Assembly (NCBI GenBank): GCA_022842845.1
Contig: JALHOT010000004.1
Location: 62,001-126,000, forward strand
DNA: 64,000 nt
From: Cyclobacteriaceae bacterium
GTDB lineage: Bacteria > Bacteroidota > Bacteroidia > Cytophagales > Cyclobacteriaceae
Direction of reading: 5' to 3'
The notes under the pieces: generated by a model
Seen by the model: the letters and a program-made list of their open reading frames with translations, nothing else
Told to the model about the DNA's origin: nothing
Database searches by the model: none
Shown here: in pieces, positions 43,072-53,357 of the stretch
Layout: every line of letters begins with the position of its first letter
How positions within the stretch are numbered: position 1 is the stretch's first letter
Program-made: the position numbers and the translations under genes

Positions 43072-45249
43072 CTAGTGATAAGCGGGGAGCAGAATTGTAA
43101 ATGTTGTGCCCTTCCTTAATACGCTCTCCAGGCTAATTTTTCCACCCATGGATTCGACTTGTGTTTTTACCAGGTGTAAGCCAAGTCCTCTTCCTTCTGT
43201 GTGAAAGTGAAAACGTTGATACATACCGAATACTTTACCTTCCTGATTTTTCAGGTCTATGCCCAAACCGTTATCGCTAACTGTTATGCGAACGAATTCT
43301 CCATCGCGCATAGCATGAATCTTAATAACAGATAGAAGGTCTGAGTTGCGGTATTTAATAGCATTGCTCATTAAGTTATAGAAAATACTTTCTACATAAG
43401 CGGCTAAGCCCCTAACCTTCTCATCTGGATGGATATGAATGCTTAGTTGAATAAGATTTCTGTCAATTTCGTTTTGTAACAGAGATTTTACTTTCTCTAC
43501 CTTTGGAAGTACATATACAGCTTCATAATTTTCGGATATTCCTTTCTTGATATCCAGGATGATTGACAAGTCTTTAATAACCTGATCAAGATCAAAACCT
43601 GTTTTTTGAATTTGGTAAAGGATATGTCCTCTTTCTTCATCGGTAACCGAGGGCAAATGTAAAAGATTGATTAGCCCCATTATCCGTGCTACGGGTGAAC
43701 GCAAATTATGTGCAGTGATAAAGGAAAACTGCTGTAACTGGTTATTGTGTTTAATCAACTCTTGATTAAAGACGACTAAGTCGCTGGCTTTCTTTTTTAC
43801 TTCAGCTTCCAGGTCATCTGTATATTTTCGCAGCGCTTCATTTTGCTCATCAATGGTTTTCCAAGCGGCAATTAATTCATTATTCTGGTTTTCGAGGCTT
43901 TCGTTTTGAAGCGATAATTGGTCTTGCAGGGTGCTAAGCTCCTCGTTTTGTGACTGCATTTCTTCATTTTGAGCACTTATTTCCAAGGTGCGCTCATAGA
44001 CAAGTCGCTCTAATTCTTGTTTCTGTTGTTCGATGATTTGAAATTTCTCAACCTCAGCCTGTTGCTTCTCCAATCTAAACTCACGAATCCGATCAGCCAA
44101 AGCAAAAGAGAAAAACAAGGCTTCCAGGGAGATGCCAATGGGGATAGCATTGAGGGTTATGCTATTGTAGGGAAGAATACCTAATAAGTATAATTCGTAC
44201 ACAATGATACCACCCACATAAACTGACCAGCCTATTAATAAGAACCTTGCTCTTCTTACCTTTTGAAAATATGAAATGATTAAAATACTTAGAATGTAAA
44301 GAGAAGAGATGATGATGAAGATTTGGGTGAAGGGTAGATGATTTGAAAGCCCGATTAGATTGACGATTGCAATGGCCACACTGGTTAAATACATCCAACG
44401 ATTGATAACAAAGACTCGGGGTAAAGTCTTTTGTAAATCGAGGAAATAGGATAAAAATATTAAGTTGATAAGAACCGCAAGAGCTACCAGAATATCCATT
44501 ATCGTATAATAGGAGAATGGAAGTAGACTGTCGCGCCAGATATATTCTCCTCCAAATCCGATAGCAGACATATCGTAGAGAATAAGATTGATCAGCAGGT
44601 AATTAATGTAGAAGAGATAGTTTCTGTCGCGGGCAACAAAAAATATAAAAAGGTTATACAAGGCCAATGTGAGGATGAGTCCAATGTACAGACCATATAT
44701 AAATTCTTCATCCCGGTGTTTGCTAAACATTGATTGTGCATCACCCAAAAAGATTGGAAAGGAGATATTGCCTATGCTAACCGCCCTGATGTAAAAAGTT
44801 TGCGGAACATCACTGTGCGGTATTTTGAAAATAAAAAAGTTATCTTCTATGGGTCTTGTATTTCTGGGTAAATCTGATCCTGTTTGTATTGTTTGGTAAT
44901 GGCCCTGCTTATCGGGGTAATAGAATTCCAGTGTGTCAAGCAGTGCTTTCCGAAACTCAAGATATAAATTTTGTCCGCTGGTGTTGAGTAGGGTAAACTT
45001 GCACCACTCTGCCGCTGAACTACTGCCTAAGTTGGGTATTCTCTCCTCAGATGACTTGAAGAGGAAGCTTTTTGTAGGGTCAGTTAAATCACGAATAGTT
45101 ATTTGGCGGCTGTCATCTGTAAACAAAGCGAGATGCTCTCCAATCAGTATGGTTTCCTTTGTCTGGCTATACTGTATAATTTCTTGTGCTTGCAATGAAG
45201 CACTGGGTGTTATAAAGAGTAGAAGTAGAGCCCAACGAATCATTGCCAT
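43072..45249 (-). CDS. 7TMR-DISM sensor histidine kinase
   Basis: A 725-residue membrane kinase: signal peptide (to LQAQ, 22), an extracellular DISM2-type sensing domain (about 25-175), seven transmembrane helices (about 185-385), a coiled coil rich in Glu/Gln (about 390-500), then HisKA and HATPase domains. The phosphorylated His is in TAHNLRSPVARIMG, with N in the +1 position as is common in this phylum. N box NLMSNAIKY, G1 DNGLGID and G2 GRGLGLHLVK are intact. No response regulator is adjacent. The ligand is unknown, possibly carbohydrate-like for this sensor class. Confidence 0.94.
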   Translation of the reverse strand: MAMIRWALLLLFITPSASLQAQEIIQYSQTKETILIGEHLALFTDDSRQITIRDLTDPTKSFLFKSSEERIPNLGSSSAAEWCKFTLLNTSGQNLYLEFRKALLDTLEFYYPDKQGHYQTIQTGSDLPRNTRPIEDNFFIFKIPHSDVPQTFYIRAVSIGNISFPIFLGDAQSMFSKHRDEEFIYGLYIGLILTLALYNLFIFFVARDRNYLFYINYLLINLILYDMSAIGFGGEYIWRDSLLPFSYYTIMDILVALAVLINLIFLSYFLDLQKTLPRVFVINRWMYLTSVAIAIVNLIGLSNHLPFTQIFIIISSLYILSILIISYFQKVRRARFLLIGWSVYVGGIIVYELYLLGILPYNSITLNAIPIGISLEALFFSFALADRIREFRLEKQQAEVEKFQIIEQQKQELERLVYERTLEISAQNEEMQSQNEELSTLQDQLSLQNESLENQNNELIAAWKTIDEQNEALRKYTDDLEAEVKKKASDLVVFNQELIKHNNQLQQFSFITAHNLRSPVARIMGLINLLHLPSVTDEERGHILYQIQKTGFDLDQVIKDLSIILDIKKGISENYEAVYVLPKVEKVKSLLQNEIDRNLIQLSIHIHPDEKVRGLAAYVESIFYNLMSNAIKYRNSDLLSVIKIHAMRDGEFVRITVSDNGLGIDLKNQEGKVFGMYQRFHFHTEGRGLGLHLVKTQVESMGGKISLESVLRKGTTFTILLPAYH

Positions 45250-45292
45250 AGTTTACATAGCCTGTACAGATCTAATATAATACTCTTAATAC

Positions 45293-45904
45293 CTATTTTA
45301 ACAATGGCTTTAAACTGTTTGTTATTGTATTGGCCACAATCTTATGTCCTTCAATATTAGGGTGGATGCCATCGGGTAAATTTAATTTTTCATTGCCTGC
45401 CACCCCTTCCAGTAAAAAAGGAATTAAAGTGGCCTTGTTCTTTTGGGCCAACTTTGGATAAATTGTTTGAAATTTTGTACTGTAGTCTTTACCCATATTT
45501 GGCGGCACCATCATGCCGGCTAGCACAATTTTCGCCTCTGGGTATTTACTTTTAACCTTATCGATAATGGCTTGAAGATTTTTTTCAGTCTGATCAAGGG
45601 GTAGGCCACGCAAGCCATCGTTAGCGCCAAGCTCTAAAATAAAGATGTCTACAGGTTGTCTTAAAATCCAATCAATTCTAGAGAGCCCGCCTGCGCTTGT
45701 TTCGCCACTCAGGCCCGCGTTAATTACTTTACATCGTTTTTCTTTCTCATTCAAGTTCTTTTCTGTTAAGGCCGGAAAGGCTTCTTCTGGCGAAAGGCCA
45801 TAGCCTGCCGTGAGGCTGTCGCCAAAGAAAAGAATTGTTTTAGTGCTCTTGGTACTCTGAATCAGCATAATGCTGGCAATAAATAGAAGAGTTTTTGCGA
45901 CCAT
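45293..45904 (-). CDS. SGNH hydrolase / TesA-like esterase
   Basis: A 203-residue secreted or membrane-tethered esterase with an N-terminal hydrophobic segment (about 4-15). The four SGNH blocks are present: FFGDSLTAGYG (Ser), NAGLSGET (Gly), LELGANDGLRG (Asn) and DGIHPN (Asp and His). This fits TesA-type lysophospholipase/thioesterase enzymes. It is divergent from an ABC transporter ATPase gene, the usual tesA-ybbA arrangement. Confidence 0.93.
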   Translation of the reverse strand: MVAKTLLFIASIMLIQSTKSTKTILFFGDSLTAGYGLSPEEAFPALTEKNLNEKEKRCKVINAGLSGETSAGGLSRIDWILRQPVDIFILELGANDGLRGLPLDQTEKNLQAIIDKVKSKYPEAKIVLAGMMVPPNMGKDYSTKFQTIYPKLAQKNKATLIPFLLEGVAGNEKLNLPDGIHPNIEGHKIVANTITNSLKPLLK

Positions 45905-46052
45905 GTAATTAACCTTTAAAGAGAGCTACGATTTGTAAATGACACTGACTTCGTTAAAATAACGTTATCTTTTGGGTATTTGATTGATAATTTGCAACAA
46001 AATGTACTCAATTACGCTTTAACATTTATGTCCACTAATTTTCATTAAACGC

Positions 46053-46760
46053 ATGACTGTAAAACATGTTCTGGAGGCTGAACTCTTGACAAAAACCTAT
46101 ACTGCTGCCGGCAGACCATTAACCGTGCTGGATTCAGTATCCTTTAGTGTTCAACAGGGCAATTCTCTTGCCATTATTGGACCCTCTGGAAGTGGAAAAA
46201 CAACTTTACTTGGTTTGTGTGCTGGTCTGGATGTACCCACCTCAGGCACTTTATCACTGATGGGCTTTAAGCTTAACAACATGAGCGAAGATGACAGGGC
46301 TTATTTACGCAATCAATATGTAGGTTTTGTTTTTCAGAATTTTCAGTTGCTGGCAACACTCACTGCATTGGAAAACGTGATGGTGCCCCTTGAGTTACGC
46401 GGTGAGAAGAATGTAGCACCCAAAGCAAAAGAATTATTGGAGCGCGTAGGCTTGAAAGATAGAATGCACCACTATCCTACGCAGCTCTCTGGTGGAGAGC
46501 AGCAACGGGTGGCTATGGCCAGGGCTTTTATTAATTCGCCAAAAATTTTATTTGCAGACGAGCCTACTGGCAATCTTGACGATGAAAATGCTACACACAT
46601 TACTGATTTATTATTTGGGATGAATCGGGAGCAGCAAACAACATTAGTGCTCGTAACGCATAATTTAGAATTAGCACAAAAGACCCAGCGCATTCTGCGG
46701 ATGAAGGGTGGGAAATTAATAGAGGATCTTTCCACACAGGTAAGTGAACCAACAAAATAG
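46053..46760 (+). CDS. ABC transporter ATP-binding protein (YbbA/LolD type)
   Basis: A 235-residue ATPase. Walker A GPSGSGKTTLL (about 44-54), Q-loop VFQNFQLL, signature LSGGEQQRVAMARAF and Walker B ILFADEPTGNLD are all intact. It pairs with the permease that overlaps its end, and with the divergent tesA-like gene this matches the ybbA-ybbP-tesA group. YbbA-YbbP is a macrolide/lipoprotein-type exporter family with unclear substrate. Confidence 0.95.
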   Translation: MTVKHVLEAELLTKTYTAAGRPLTVLDSVSFSVQQGNSLAIIGPSGSGKTTLLGLCAGLDVPTSGTLSLMGFKLNNMSEDDRAYLRNQYVGFVFQNFQLLATLTALENVMVPLELRGEKNVAPKAKELLERVGLKDRMHHYPTQLSGGEQQRVAMARAFINSPKILFADEPTGNLDDENATHITDLLFGMNREQQTTLVLVTHNLELAQKTQRILRMKGGKLIEDLSTQVSEPTK

Positions 46761-49332
46761 GATCAGAGTGATTGATTATAAGATAAAAATTAACCGTAAA
46801 GGTAGGCCATTGCTAAGCGATCCATGGGTATGGCGTATGGCTTGGCGAGATGCGCGGCATAACTATGCCCGACTTTTTTTATTCATGGCTTCTTTGATCA
46901 CGGGTATTGCAGCGGTGGTTTCCTTAGATGCCCTCAATAATTCTTTACAGGGCGATATTGAGCGCAATGCAAAGGAGTTGTTAGGTGCTGACCTGGTGAT
47001 TAATTCAAGCAAGCAATTTGAAGGTGAATTCTATCAAGTAGTAGATTCTACTGCAGACATTGCCGGAGAAGCTGAGTTGTCTTCCATGGTGTTGTTTAAG
47101 AATACAGGCTACACACGACTCATCAGGCTAGTTGCCCTGCAGGGTGATTTTCCCTTTTATGGTGAGTTGAACACCTTACCGGCTGAGGCTTATCAGCAAA
47201 TGAAGACAGGCAGGTATGCCATCATGGATGAGTCACTGGCAAGCCAATATGAAGTGAGCAGTGGTGATACCATCAAAATCGGTAACACTAATTTTCCGGT
47301 AGCGGGCGTAGTAACCAAAATTCCAGGTGGAGGTGGTTTAACCACTACCCTGGCGCCCTCTGTATACATAGCACTGAGTGAATTGGACTCTACAGGGCTT
47401 GTGCAATTCGGCAGCAGAATTAATTATAGCATGTATGTGAAAACAGCCAGCGATGAATCTACAGAAGTGTTAATTAATGAAGTTGAGCCGCTGCTTCGAA
47501 AGTATGGGTATTCTTATGATACTGTTCAGGAAAGAAAGGAAGATTTAGGAGAAGGGTTTAATTCCATTTACCGATTTTTCTCGCTCTTGGCATTTGTCGC
47601 TTTGATATTAGGCTGTATCGGGGTAGCCAGTTCAGTGCATATTTACGCCAGAGAAAAGCGCGATGAGGTGGCTGTATTGCGCTGCATTGGTTCTTCAGGC
47701 TGGCAGGCTTTTACTATTTATTTTATTCAGATTTTTGTCTTAGGTCTTATTGGAAGTGCGATCGGTGCTTTCAGTGGCCTGGGTATTCAGCAGCTTATTC
47801 CTATCTTATTCAAAGATTATCTCCCGATGGAGGTGTCGTTTACCCTTTCATGGACTTCCCTGATCATGGGTTTTGTTTTGGGAGCCTTGGTTTCTGTATT
47901 GTTCTCTATGCTGCCGCTCGTAGCCATTCGCTTCGTACCACCCCTTACTGTTTTAAGGGCTGATTTTCAATCGGTACAAGTTTGGTCAAAGACACGCATG
48001 GTGGCGATCTTACTCATCATTGTTTTTCCTTTAACGTTTGCTGCTTACCAAACGCAAAGTTGGTTAACAGGGGCTCTTTTCTTCGCTGGCTTAGCGTTTG
48101 CCTTGCTGGCACTTTCTGGAGTCGCCTGGCTCTTGTTAAAATCTGTGAAAAGATTTTTTCCTTCGGGTGCTCCCTTTGTATGGAGGCATGCTATGGCCAA
48201 TTTGTTTCGGCCGAATAACCAAACACAGATGTTGATGGTAAGCATCGGTTTAGGAGCCTTTATCATTGCCACTTTAAATACGGTAGAGCAAAGCATGCTA
48301 AGCCAGGTTGAATTTGCCGGTAATGAAAATCAGTCCAACACCATCATGTTTGATATACAGCCTCCTCAAAAGGAAGGAGTTATTAAGTTGATGGAAGAGA
48401 ATGATCTACCCGTTAATCAGGTTGTGCCGATCGTTACGTGCCGCCTAAGCGAACTCAAGGGTAAATCGGTGGAGAGTCTGCAAAGCGATACTACTGATAG
48501 TATTTCTAACTGGGCTTTAAGACGTGAGTACCGTGTTACTTATCGCGATAGTTTACATAAATCTGAAGAGTTGATTAAAGGAAAACTTCACAAGCGCACC
48601 AATGGCAAGGACTCAGTATGGGTTACGATATCGGAAGGTATGCACGAAAATTTGAATGTTAAACTTGGCGATTCACTGGTCTTTGATATTCAGGGTGTTC
48701 CTTTGAAGGTTCGCATTGCAGGTATTAGAAAAGTAGAATGGTCTGAAGACCCACCTAACTTTATATTTGTCTTTCCAACAGGTGTGCTGGAAAATGCTCC
48801 GCAGATTTTTGTGACAACTACCCGCATTGAAGACCAGCAGGCAGCCAATCGCTTTCAGCAACAATTGGTGATGAGTTATCCCAACGTTTCGCTGATTGAT
48901 TTGCGATTGGTGCTCAGTACGATTCAATCTTTATTCGATAAGCTGGGACTGATTATCCGTTTTCTTGCCTTGTTCAGTATAGTCACTGGTCTCGTGGTTT
49001 TAGCGGGTGCCATTATCAATAGTAAATTTGCGCGTATCAAAGAAAATGTATTGCTGCGTACCGTAGGCGCCCGATCAAGGCACATTACGCAGATTACGTT
49101 AATTGAGTATGCGTATCTTGGACTATTCGCTGCTTTAACTGGTGTTATATTATCAGTGGGTGGCAGCTGGCTGCTCACCACCTATTTCTTTAAAATTACT
49201 TTTGCGGTAGAGGTCACTGAATTGATATTGATTGTTTTGGGTATTGTATCTTTAACCATGCTATTGGGCTGGTTGAATTTGCGCGAAGTTGTGCGAACAC
49301 CACCTCTTCAAATATTAAGAAAGGAAACCTGA
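46744..49332 (+). CDS. FtsX-like ABC permease (YbbP type)
   Basis: An 862-residue permease with two FtsX-type halves: an N-terminal helix (about 42-62), a large periplasmic domain, three helices (about 280-410), two more helices, a second periplasmic domain and three C-terminal helices ending LNLREVVRTPPLQILRKE. This is the ten-helix YbbP layout. The apparent start is GTG at 46744, overlapping the ATPase gene by 17 bases. A GTG at 46768 or the ATG at 46837 (MAWRDARHN) is also possible. Confidence 0.92.
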   Translation: MNQQNRIRVIDYKIKINRKGRPLLSDPWVWRMAWRDARHNYARLFLFMASLITGIAAVVSLDALNNSLQGDIERNAKELLGADLVINSSKQFEGEFYQVVDSTADIAGEAELSSMVLFKNTGYTRLIRLVALQGDFPFYGELNTLPAEAYQQMKTGRYAIMDESLASQYEVSSGDTIKIGNTNFPVAGVVTKIPGGGGLTTTLAPSVYIALSELDSTGLVQFGSRINYSMYVKTASDESTEVLINEVEPLLRKYGYSYDTVQERKEDLGEGFNSIYRFFSLLAFVALILGCIGVASSVHIYAREKRDEVAVLRCIGSSGWQAFTIYFIQIFVLGLIGSAIGAFSGLGIQQLIPILFKDYLPMEVSFTLSWTSLIMGFVLGALVSVLFSMLPLVAIRFVPPLTVLRADFQSVQVWSKTRMVAILLIIVFPLTFAAYQTQSWLTGALFFAGLAFALLALSGVAWLLLKSVKRFFPSGAPFVWRHAMANLFRPNNQTQMLMVSIGLGAFIIATLNTVEQSMLSQVEFAGNENQSNTIMFDIQPPQKEGVIKLMEENDLPVNQVVPIVTCRLSELKGKSVESLQSDTTDSISNWALRREYRVTYRDSLHKSEELIKGKLHKRTNGKDSVWVTISEGMHENLNVKLGDSLVFDIQGVPLKVRIAGIRKVEWSEDPPNFIFVFPTGVLENAPQIFVTTTRIEDQQAANRFQQQLVMSYPNVSLIDLRLVLSTIQSLFDKLGLIIRFLALFSIVTGLVVLAGAIINSKFARIKENVLLRTVGARSRHITQITLIEYAYLGLFAALTGVILSVGGSWLLTTYFFKITFAVEVTELILIVLGIVSLTMLLGWLNLREVVRTPPLQILRKET

Positions 49333-49339
49333 TTTTAGA

Positions 49340-52300
49340 ATGCGTATCCTAAGGCTTGTTTTTTTGATCCACAGTATGCTGGTATTATCCAAAGCATACA
49401 CTAACGATAAGCCCCTTCTTAAATTCATTGAAAACAAAAATCAATGGTCTGAGGAGGTTTTATACAGGGCACAAGTCAACGGTGGTTTTTTATCATTACA
49501 CGCAAAGGGTTTCGATTTTCATTTTTACGATTACCAAAAGATCAATGCCGATCATTTGCAACGCGAAGCCACTGCTTTTTCAGAAGCTGGCTTAACCAAT
49601 TTGGAAGCGCCTTGTATAGAGGGCTGGCATGCATCGCTTTCATTTGTTGGCACTTCCCCCACGAGTCCGGTACCAAGTGGTAAATCTTCAGAATATTATA
49701 ATTATTTTCTGGGTTCCGATCAATCCCGCTGGGCAGCAAAAGTCTATGCTTTCGAAAGTGTTCTCTATCCTGATTTTTATAGTGGCATAGACCTGCGTGT
49801 GTATTCTCAGGGGCCAAATGCCAAATACGATTGGATTGTGAAAGCCGGTGAAGATCCTTCGCGCATACGCTGGCAATACAAAGGATATGATTCCATGTCG
49901 CTCATTCATGGCAGCGTACATGTATTTACACCCTTGGCGGATATTATCGAGCGCAAGCCCTATGCTTATCAGCAGAAAGGTGAGTATCGTTTTGAGGTGC
50001 CGGTGCAGTTTGCTTTGTATGAAGGTATCTTGCAGTATGTTTTTCCGGAAGGGTATGACCCTTGCTACGACTTGATTATTGATCCGTTACTTATTTTCTC
50101 TACTTACTCAGGTGCCACTGCCGATAATTGGGGCAGTTCAGCCACACCCGGTGAAAGAGGTCGCTTATATTCAACGGGTGTGGTGCGCGATGTCTATGGC
50201 ATTAATGGAGGGCAAACGGCTTCTGGAAAACTATCAAAGACAGAAGGTGCTTTTCAATCCACCAACGCTGGTGGCTACGACATGGCTATTTTTAAGTATG
50301 ACTCCTCAGGTCGTGTTTTATTGTATGCTTCCTATTTGGGAGGTGATCAGACTGATTCACCACACAGTTTGCTCATGAATCATGATGAAGAACTCTTGAT
50401 CTTAGGAACTACCAGCTCCAATGATTTCCCAACTTCTTCCAATGCTTTTTCTAAGGTTTTTAAAGGCGGTGAGCTGGTACAGCCCAGCACGGTGCCTTAT
50501 CTCAATGGTAGCGATATAGTTGTCACTAAGCTAAGTGCAGATGGTACAAGTCTGCTTGCCTCAACCTACCTCGGTGGATCAGGCAATGATGGATTGAGTC
50601 TTCGCACCGGACCATTGGTTAGAAATTATGGTGACGAGCAAAGAGGTGATATGATCGTTGATGAAAGTAATAATGTGTACATCTGTACAGTAACAACCTC
50701 AACGAACTTTCCTATGTTGAATGGATTGGGAAAAGCTTATGGAGGGGGCATCACCGATGCATTAGTAATGAAGCTAAATGCAGATCTCTCCAATTTATTG
50801 TGGTCAAGTTTCATCGGAGGCGATGCTGCTGATGCTGCCTACTCTATCAAATTGGATTCTGACAATAATCTGCTGATCGCAGGGGGAACCAACAGTCTGA
50901 ATTTCCCTACTACAGAGAATGCCTATCAAAAAGTATCGGGTGGAAATGTTGATGGGTGGGTAGTTAAAATGAGTAATGCCGGTGATAGTATTATACAAGC
51001 GACTTACACGGGTACTTCCTCTTATGATCAGACTTATTTCCTTGACCTCGATAGTAATGATGAAGTTTATTTGTTCGGACAAACCACTGGTAATTTTCCG
51101 GTTACGTCAGGTGTGTTTAGTCGGGCCAACAGCGGACAATTTGTTCAAAAGTTAAGTAAGGATTTATCCTCCCTACGTTTCTCAACTGTTTTCGGCTCTG
51201 GTACACCCATTCCCAACATATCGCCTACTGCTTTTTTGGTGAACGACTGCAATAATTTATACCTGGCTGGTTGGGGAGGTAACATTAACCGTAACCAGGG
51301 ATTTTGGCAAAGTGGTACCAATAATATGCCCATCACACCAGATGCTTTGCAATCTACCACACAAGGAAGTGATTTTTACTTCATGGTGCTCACAGCCGAT
51401 GCCTCTGAGCTTTTATACGGAACTTACCTCGGAGGGAATCAATCATCTATTCATGTGGATGGTGGTACCAGTCGCTTTGATAAGTCAGGTGTAGTATATC
51501 ACGCGGTGTGTGCCGGTTGTGGCGGAGGCTTTGATGATTTCAGAACGACTGCCGGGGCCTGGTCTCGGTTAAACAATAGTCAGAATTGTAACAACGCTGC
51601 CTTTAAATTTGATCTTTCTTCTTTAACAGCACGCTTACAAACCAACAACGAAGCACGTACGCAACCGGGTTTTTCTAATGTTTGCATTCCCGATGGTATT
51701 CGTTTTCAAAACCTGAGTACTGGCGGTGAAATCTTTGAATGGGACTTGGGTAATGGAGAGAAACGCGTGCGTACCGACACAGCCAGCTTCGTTTATTTTT
51801 ATAATACGCCAGGTAATTATACGGTAACATTAACGGCTATCGATCAGGGCACATGCAAGGTGAGGGATGTAGTGAGCAAAAATATTCGTGTTAACATTGC
51901 GCAATCCAAAGCCCAAGAGGACGATATTATTTGTGAGGGTGATAATTATCAATTGAAAGCCAATGGGGCGGTTTCATACCAATGGTTAAGTGCAGATAGA
52001 CGCCAGGCCTTTTCGGTACAAAGTCCGGGCATACGACCAGAAAAGAAAACTACCTATTATGTTACCATGCGAGAAGCTTCTGGTTGCATAAGAAGGGATA
52101 CGGTGATTATAGATGTGGTGCCTGCCATTGTGCCTGAATTTGATTTGGTGAGAGAAGCGAATTGTTTGGATAGACCTACCATTAAGCTTGATAATCCTAA
52201 AGCAGACAGCAGCGACTATATTTTTACTTTCGATTTTGGCGATGGTCAGCAAAGTGATTTGCCAGAAGTTAAACATTCATTTACAGCAGACAGTTTGTAT

Positions 52301-52639
52301 CGTATCCGGTTAATAGCGCAGCGTGAGTTTTGTGTTTTTGAGCAAGAGCAGTTGGTAGATATACGCTCTGTTTGGATGCCGAATGTTATTACACCCTTAG
52401 CCCAGGATGGAAAGAATGATGCCTTTGTGGTGTGGTATGGTAAAAAGGGACAATCGCCAGCCGACCAGGGTTTGCGCACTAATCTGATTATTTACAATCG
52501 ATGGGGGAATGTTGTGTATGAAAATACTGACTACCAAAATGATTGGACCGGAGGCGACCTTCCTAATGGCGTCTACTTTTACGAGGTAACAATAGATGGC
52601 TATGCCACCTGCAAAGATTGGCTCCATTTGATAAAATAA
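49340..52639 (+). CDS. T9SS-secreted beta-propeller/PKD protein, type B sorting domain
   Basis: A 1099-residue protein. It has an N-terminal signal region (to about 20), a DUF7948-like domain (about 25-250; FIENKNQWSEEVLYRA), SBBP-type propeller repeats with recurring TYLGGSGNDG, SFIGGDAADA and TYLGGNQSS (about 255-730), a PKD domain (ENLSTGGEIFEWDLGNGE region), a second Ig/PKD-like domain, and a C-terminal gliding-type domain containing YNRWGNVVYE and LPNGVYFYEVTIDG. That last domain is the type B signal for the type IX secretion system. It is probably a surface adhesin or cell-wall-associated protein. It lies seven bases after the permease but may have its own transcription. Confidence 0.93.
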   Translation: MRILRLVFLIHSMLVLSKAYTNDKPLLKFIENKNQWSEEVLYRAQVNGGFLSLHAKGFDFHFYDYQKINADHLQREATAFSEAGLTNLEAPCIEGWHASLSFVGTSPTSPVPSGKSSEYYNYFLGSDQSRWAAKVYAFESVLYPDFYSGIDLRVYSQGPNAKYDWIVKAGEDPSRIRWQYKGYDSMSLIHGSVHVFTPLADIIERKPYAYQQKGEYRFEVPVQFALYEGILQYVFPEGYDPCYDLIIDPLLIFSTYSGATADNWGSSATPGERGRLYSTGVVRDVYGINGGQTASGKLSKTEGAFQSTNAGGYDMAIFKYDSSGRVLLYASYLGGDQTDSPHSLLMNHDEELLILGTTSSNDFPTSSNAFSKVFKGGELVQPSTVPYLNGSDIVVTKLSADGTSLLASTYLGGSGNDGLSLRTGPLVRNYGDEQRGDMIVDESNNVYICTVTTSTNFPMLNGLGKAYGGGITDALVMKLNADLSNLLWSSFIGGDAADAAYSIKLDSDNNLLIAGGTNSLNFPTTENAYQKVSGGNVDGWVVKMSNAGDSIIQATYTGTSSYDQTYFLDLDSNDEVYLFGQTTGNFPVTSGVFSRANSGQFVQKLSKDLSSLRFSTVFGSGTPIPNISPTAFLVNDCNNLYLAGWGGNINRNQGFWQSGTNNMPITPDALQSTTQGSDFYFMVLTADASELLYGTYLGGNQSSIHVDGGTSRFDKSGVVYHAVCAGCGGGFDDFRTTAGAWSRLNNSQNCNNAAFKFDLSSLTARLQTNNEARTQPGFSNVCIPDGIRFQNLSTGGEIFEWDLGNGEKRVRTDTASFVYFYNTPGNYTVTLTAIDQGTCKVRDVVSKNIRVNIAQSKAQEDDIICEGDNYQLKANGAVSYQWLSADRRQAFSVQSPGIRPEKKTTYYVTMREASGCIRRDTVIIDVVPAIVPEFDLVREANCLDRPTIKLDNPKADSSDYIFTFDFGDGQQSDLPEVKHSFTADSLYRIRLIAQREFCVFEQEQLVDIRSVWMPNVITPLAQDGKNDAFVVWYGKKGQSPADQGLRTNLIIYNRWGNVVYENTDYQNDWTGGDLPNGVYFYEVTIDGYATCKDWLHLIK

Positions 52640-52640
52640 G

Positions 52641-52671
52641 TTGCCCAATCCCCTCAAATCTGCTATTATTG
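52641..52671 (+). promoter_or_regulatory. Promoter of the CAU tRNA
   Basis: TTG (52641-52643), 20 bases, TATTATTG (52664-52671). The -7 box differs from TAnnTTTG at one position. Transcription would begin about seven bases before the tRNA. Confidence 0.6.
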
Positions 52672-52682
52672 CAGCCCAATTC

Positions 52683-52756
52683 GGGCCTTTAGCTCAGACG
52701 GTTAGAGCACCTGACTCATAATCAGGTGGTCGCTGGTTCGATCCCAGCAAGGCCCA
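52683..52756 (+). tRNA. tRNA with CAU anticodon, probably tRNA-Ile2
   Basis: A 74-base cloverleaf: acceptor GGGCCTT/AAGGCCC, D arm GCTC/GAGC, anticodon stem CCTGA/TCAGG with loop CTCATAA, T arm GCTGG/CCAGC with TTCGATC, discriminator A. CCA is not encoded (CTA follows). The anticodon CAT is shared by Met and by the lysidine-modified Ile tRNA. Acceptor pairs C4-G69 and C5-G68 are recognition elements for TilS in E. coli, which favours Ile2 over elongator Met. Confidence 0.9.
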
Positions 52757-52759
52757 CTA

Positions 52760-52788
52760 AAAAAAGCAGCTAAAAAGCTGCTTTTTTT
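52760..52788 (+). terminator. Terminator of the tRNA gene
   Basis: AAAGCAGCT and AGCTGCTTT pair around AAAA, with a long T run, three bases after the tRNA 3' end. Confidence 0.9.
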
Positions 52789-52903
52789 ATGCGTGTCCTC
52801 AAATACTTAATTCTTTAATTAGCAGGGTGGTAAATGATTCGGTTTAGGGTCTTTTCCAACCTTTTTAAGTACAAGGCTGTCTAATCAGAAAATCAACCTC
52901 GCC

Positions 52904-53275
52904 ATGAAAATAATTACTATAGCTCTATTCTCTTTCTTACTGATTGCTTGTTCAGATACTGATTTAGAACTTAAACCTGGCAGTTGTGTCCGTGTTTCCT
53001 GGGTTCGCGGTATTTGCAGTCAGGTGGTGCTTAAAATTGAAGATCCGCGCTATGCTTCTTTTGGCGAAAATGTTGATGGATTGGAAAATGTTTTCCTGGG
53101 CATTCTGGAGTGTGGCACCGATGAACCCGCTATTGAGGGTAAGACCTTTTATGTGGTACTTGACCCTACCGATTATCAGATTGATTGTGTTCGCTGTATG
53201 GCAGCTGTCTCGTATACCGGTTCGCTGAAATTTAATGTGAGGGTTGCTAATAGCTGTACGGCTGTTGAAGACTAA
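52904..53275 (+). CDS. Small Cys-rich lipoprotein
   Basis: A 123-residue protein with a lipoprotein signal (LLIACS, Cys16). The mature part has further Cys residues (SCVRV, GICSQ, LECGTDE, DCVRCMAA, NSCTA), enough for about three disulfides, and beta-type sequence. No family was recognised. It is a single gene with a shared terminator downstream. Confidence 0.75.
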   Translation: MKIITIALFSFLLIACSDTDLELKPGSCVRVSWVRGICSQVVLKIEDPRYASFGENVDGLENVFLGILECGTDEPAIEGKTFYVVLDPTDYQIDCVRCMAAVSYTGSLKFNVRVANSCTAVED

Positions 53276-53303
53276 TGAATAGGTTTTGCATGCATCTATA
53301 AAC

Positions 53304-53336
53304 AAAAAAACCTCTGCTGTCAGGCAGAGGTTTTTT
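53304..53336. terminator. Bidirectional terminator
   Basis: A-run, ACCTCTGC, TGTCAG loop, GCAGAGGT, T-run: a perfect eight-base-pair stem with A and T tracts on both sides, between the converging lipoprotein and M16 genes. Confidence 0.92.
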
Positions 53337-53357
53337 GCTAAAGTGTAAATAAGACTT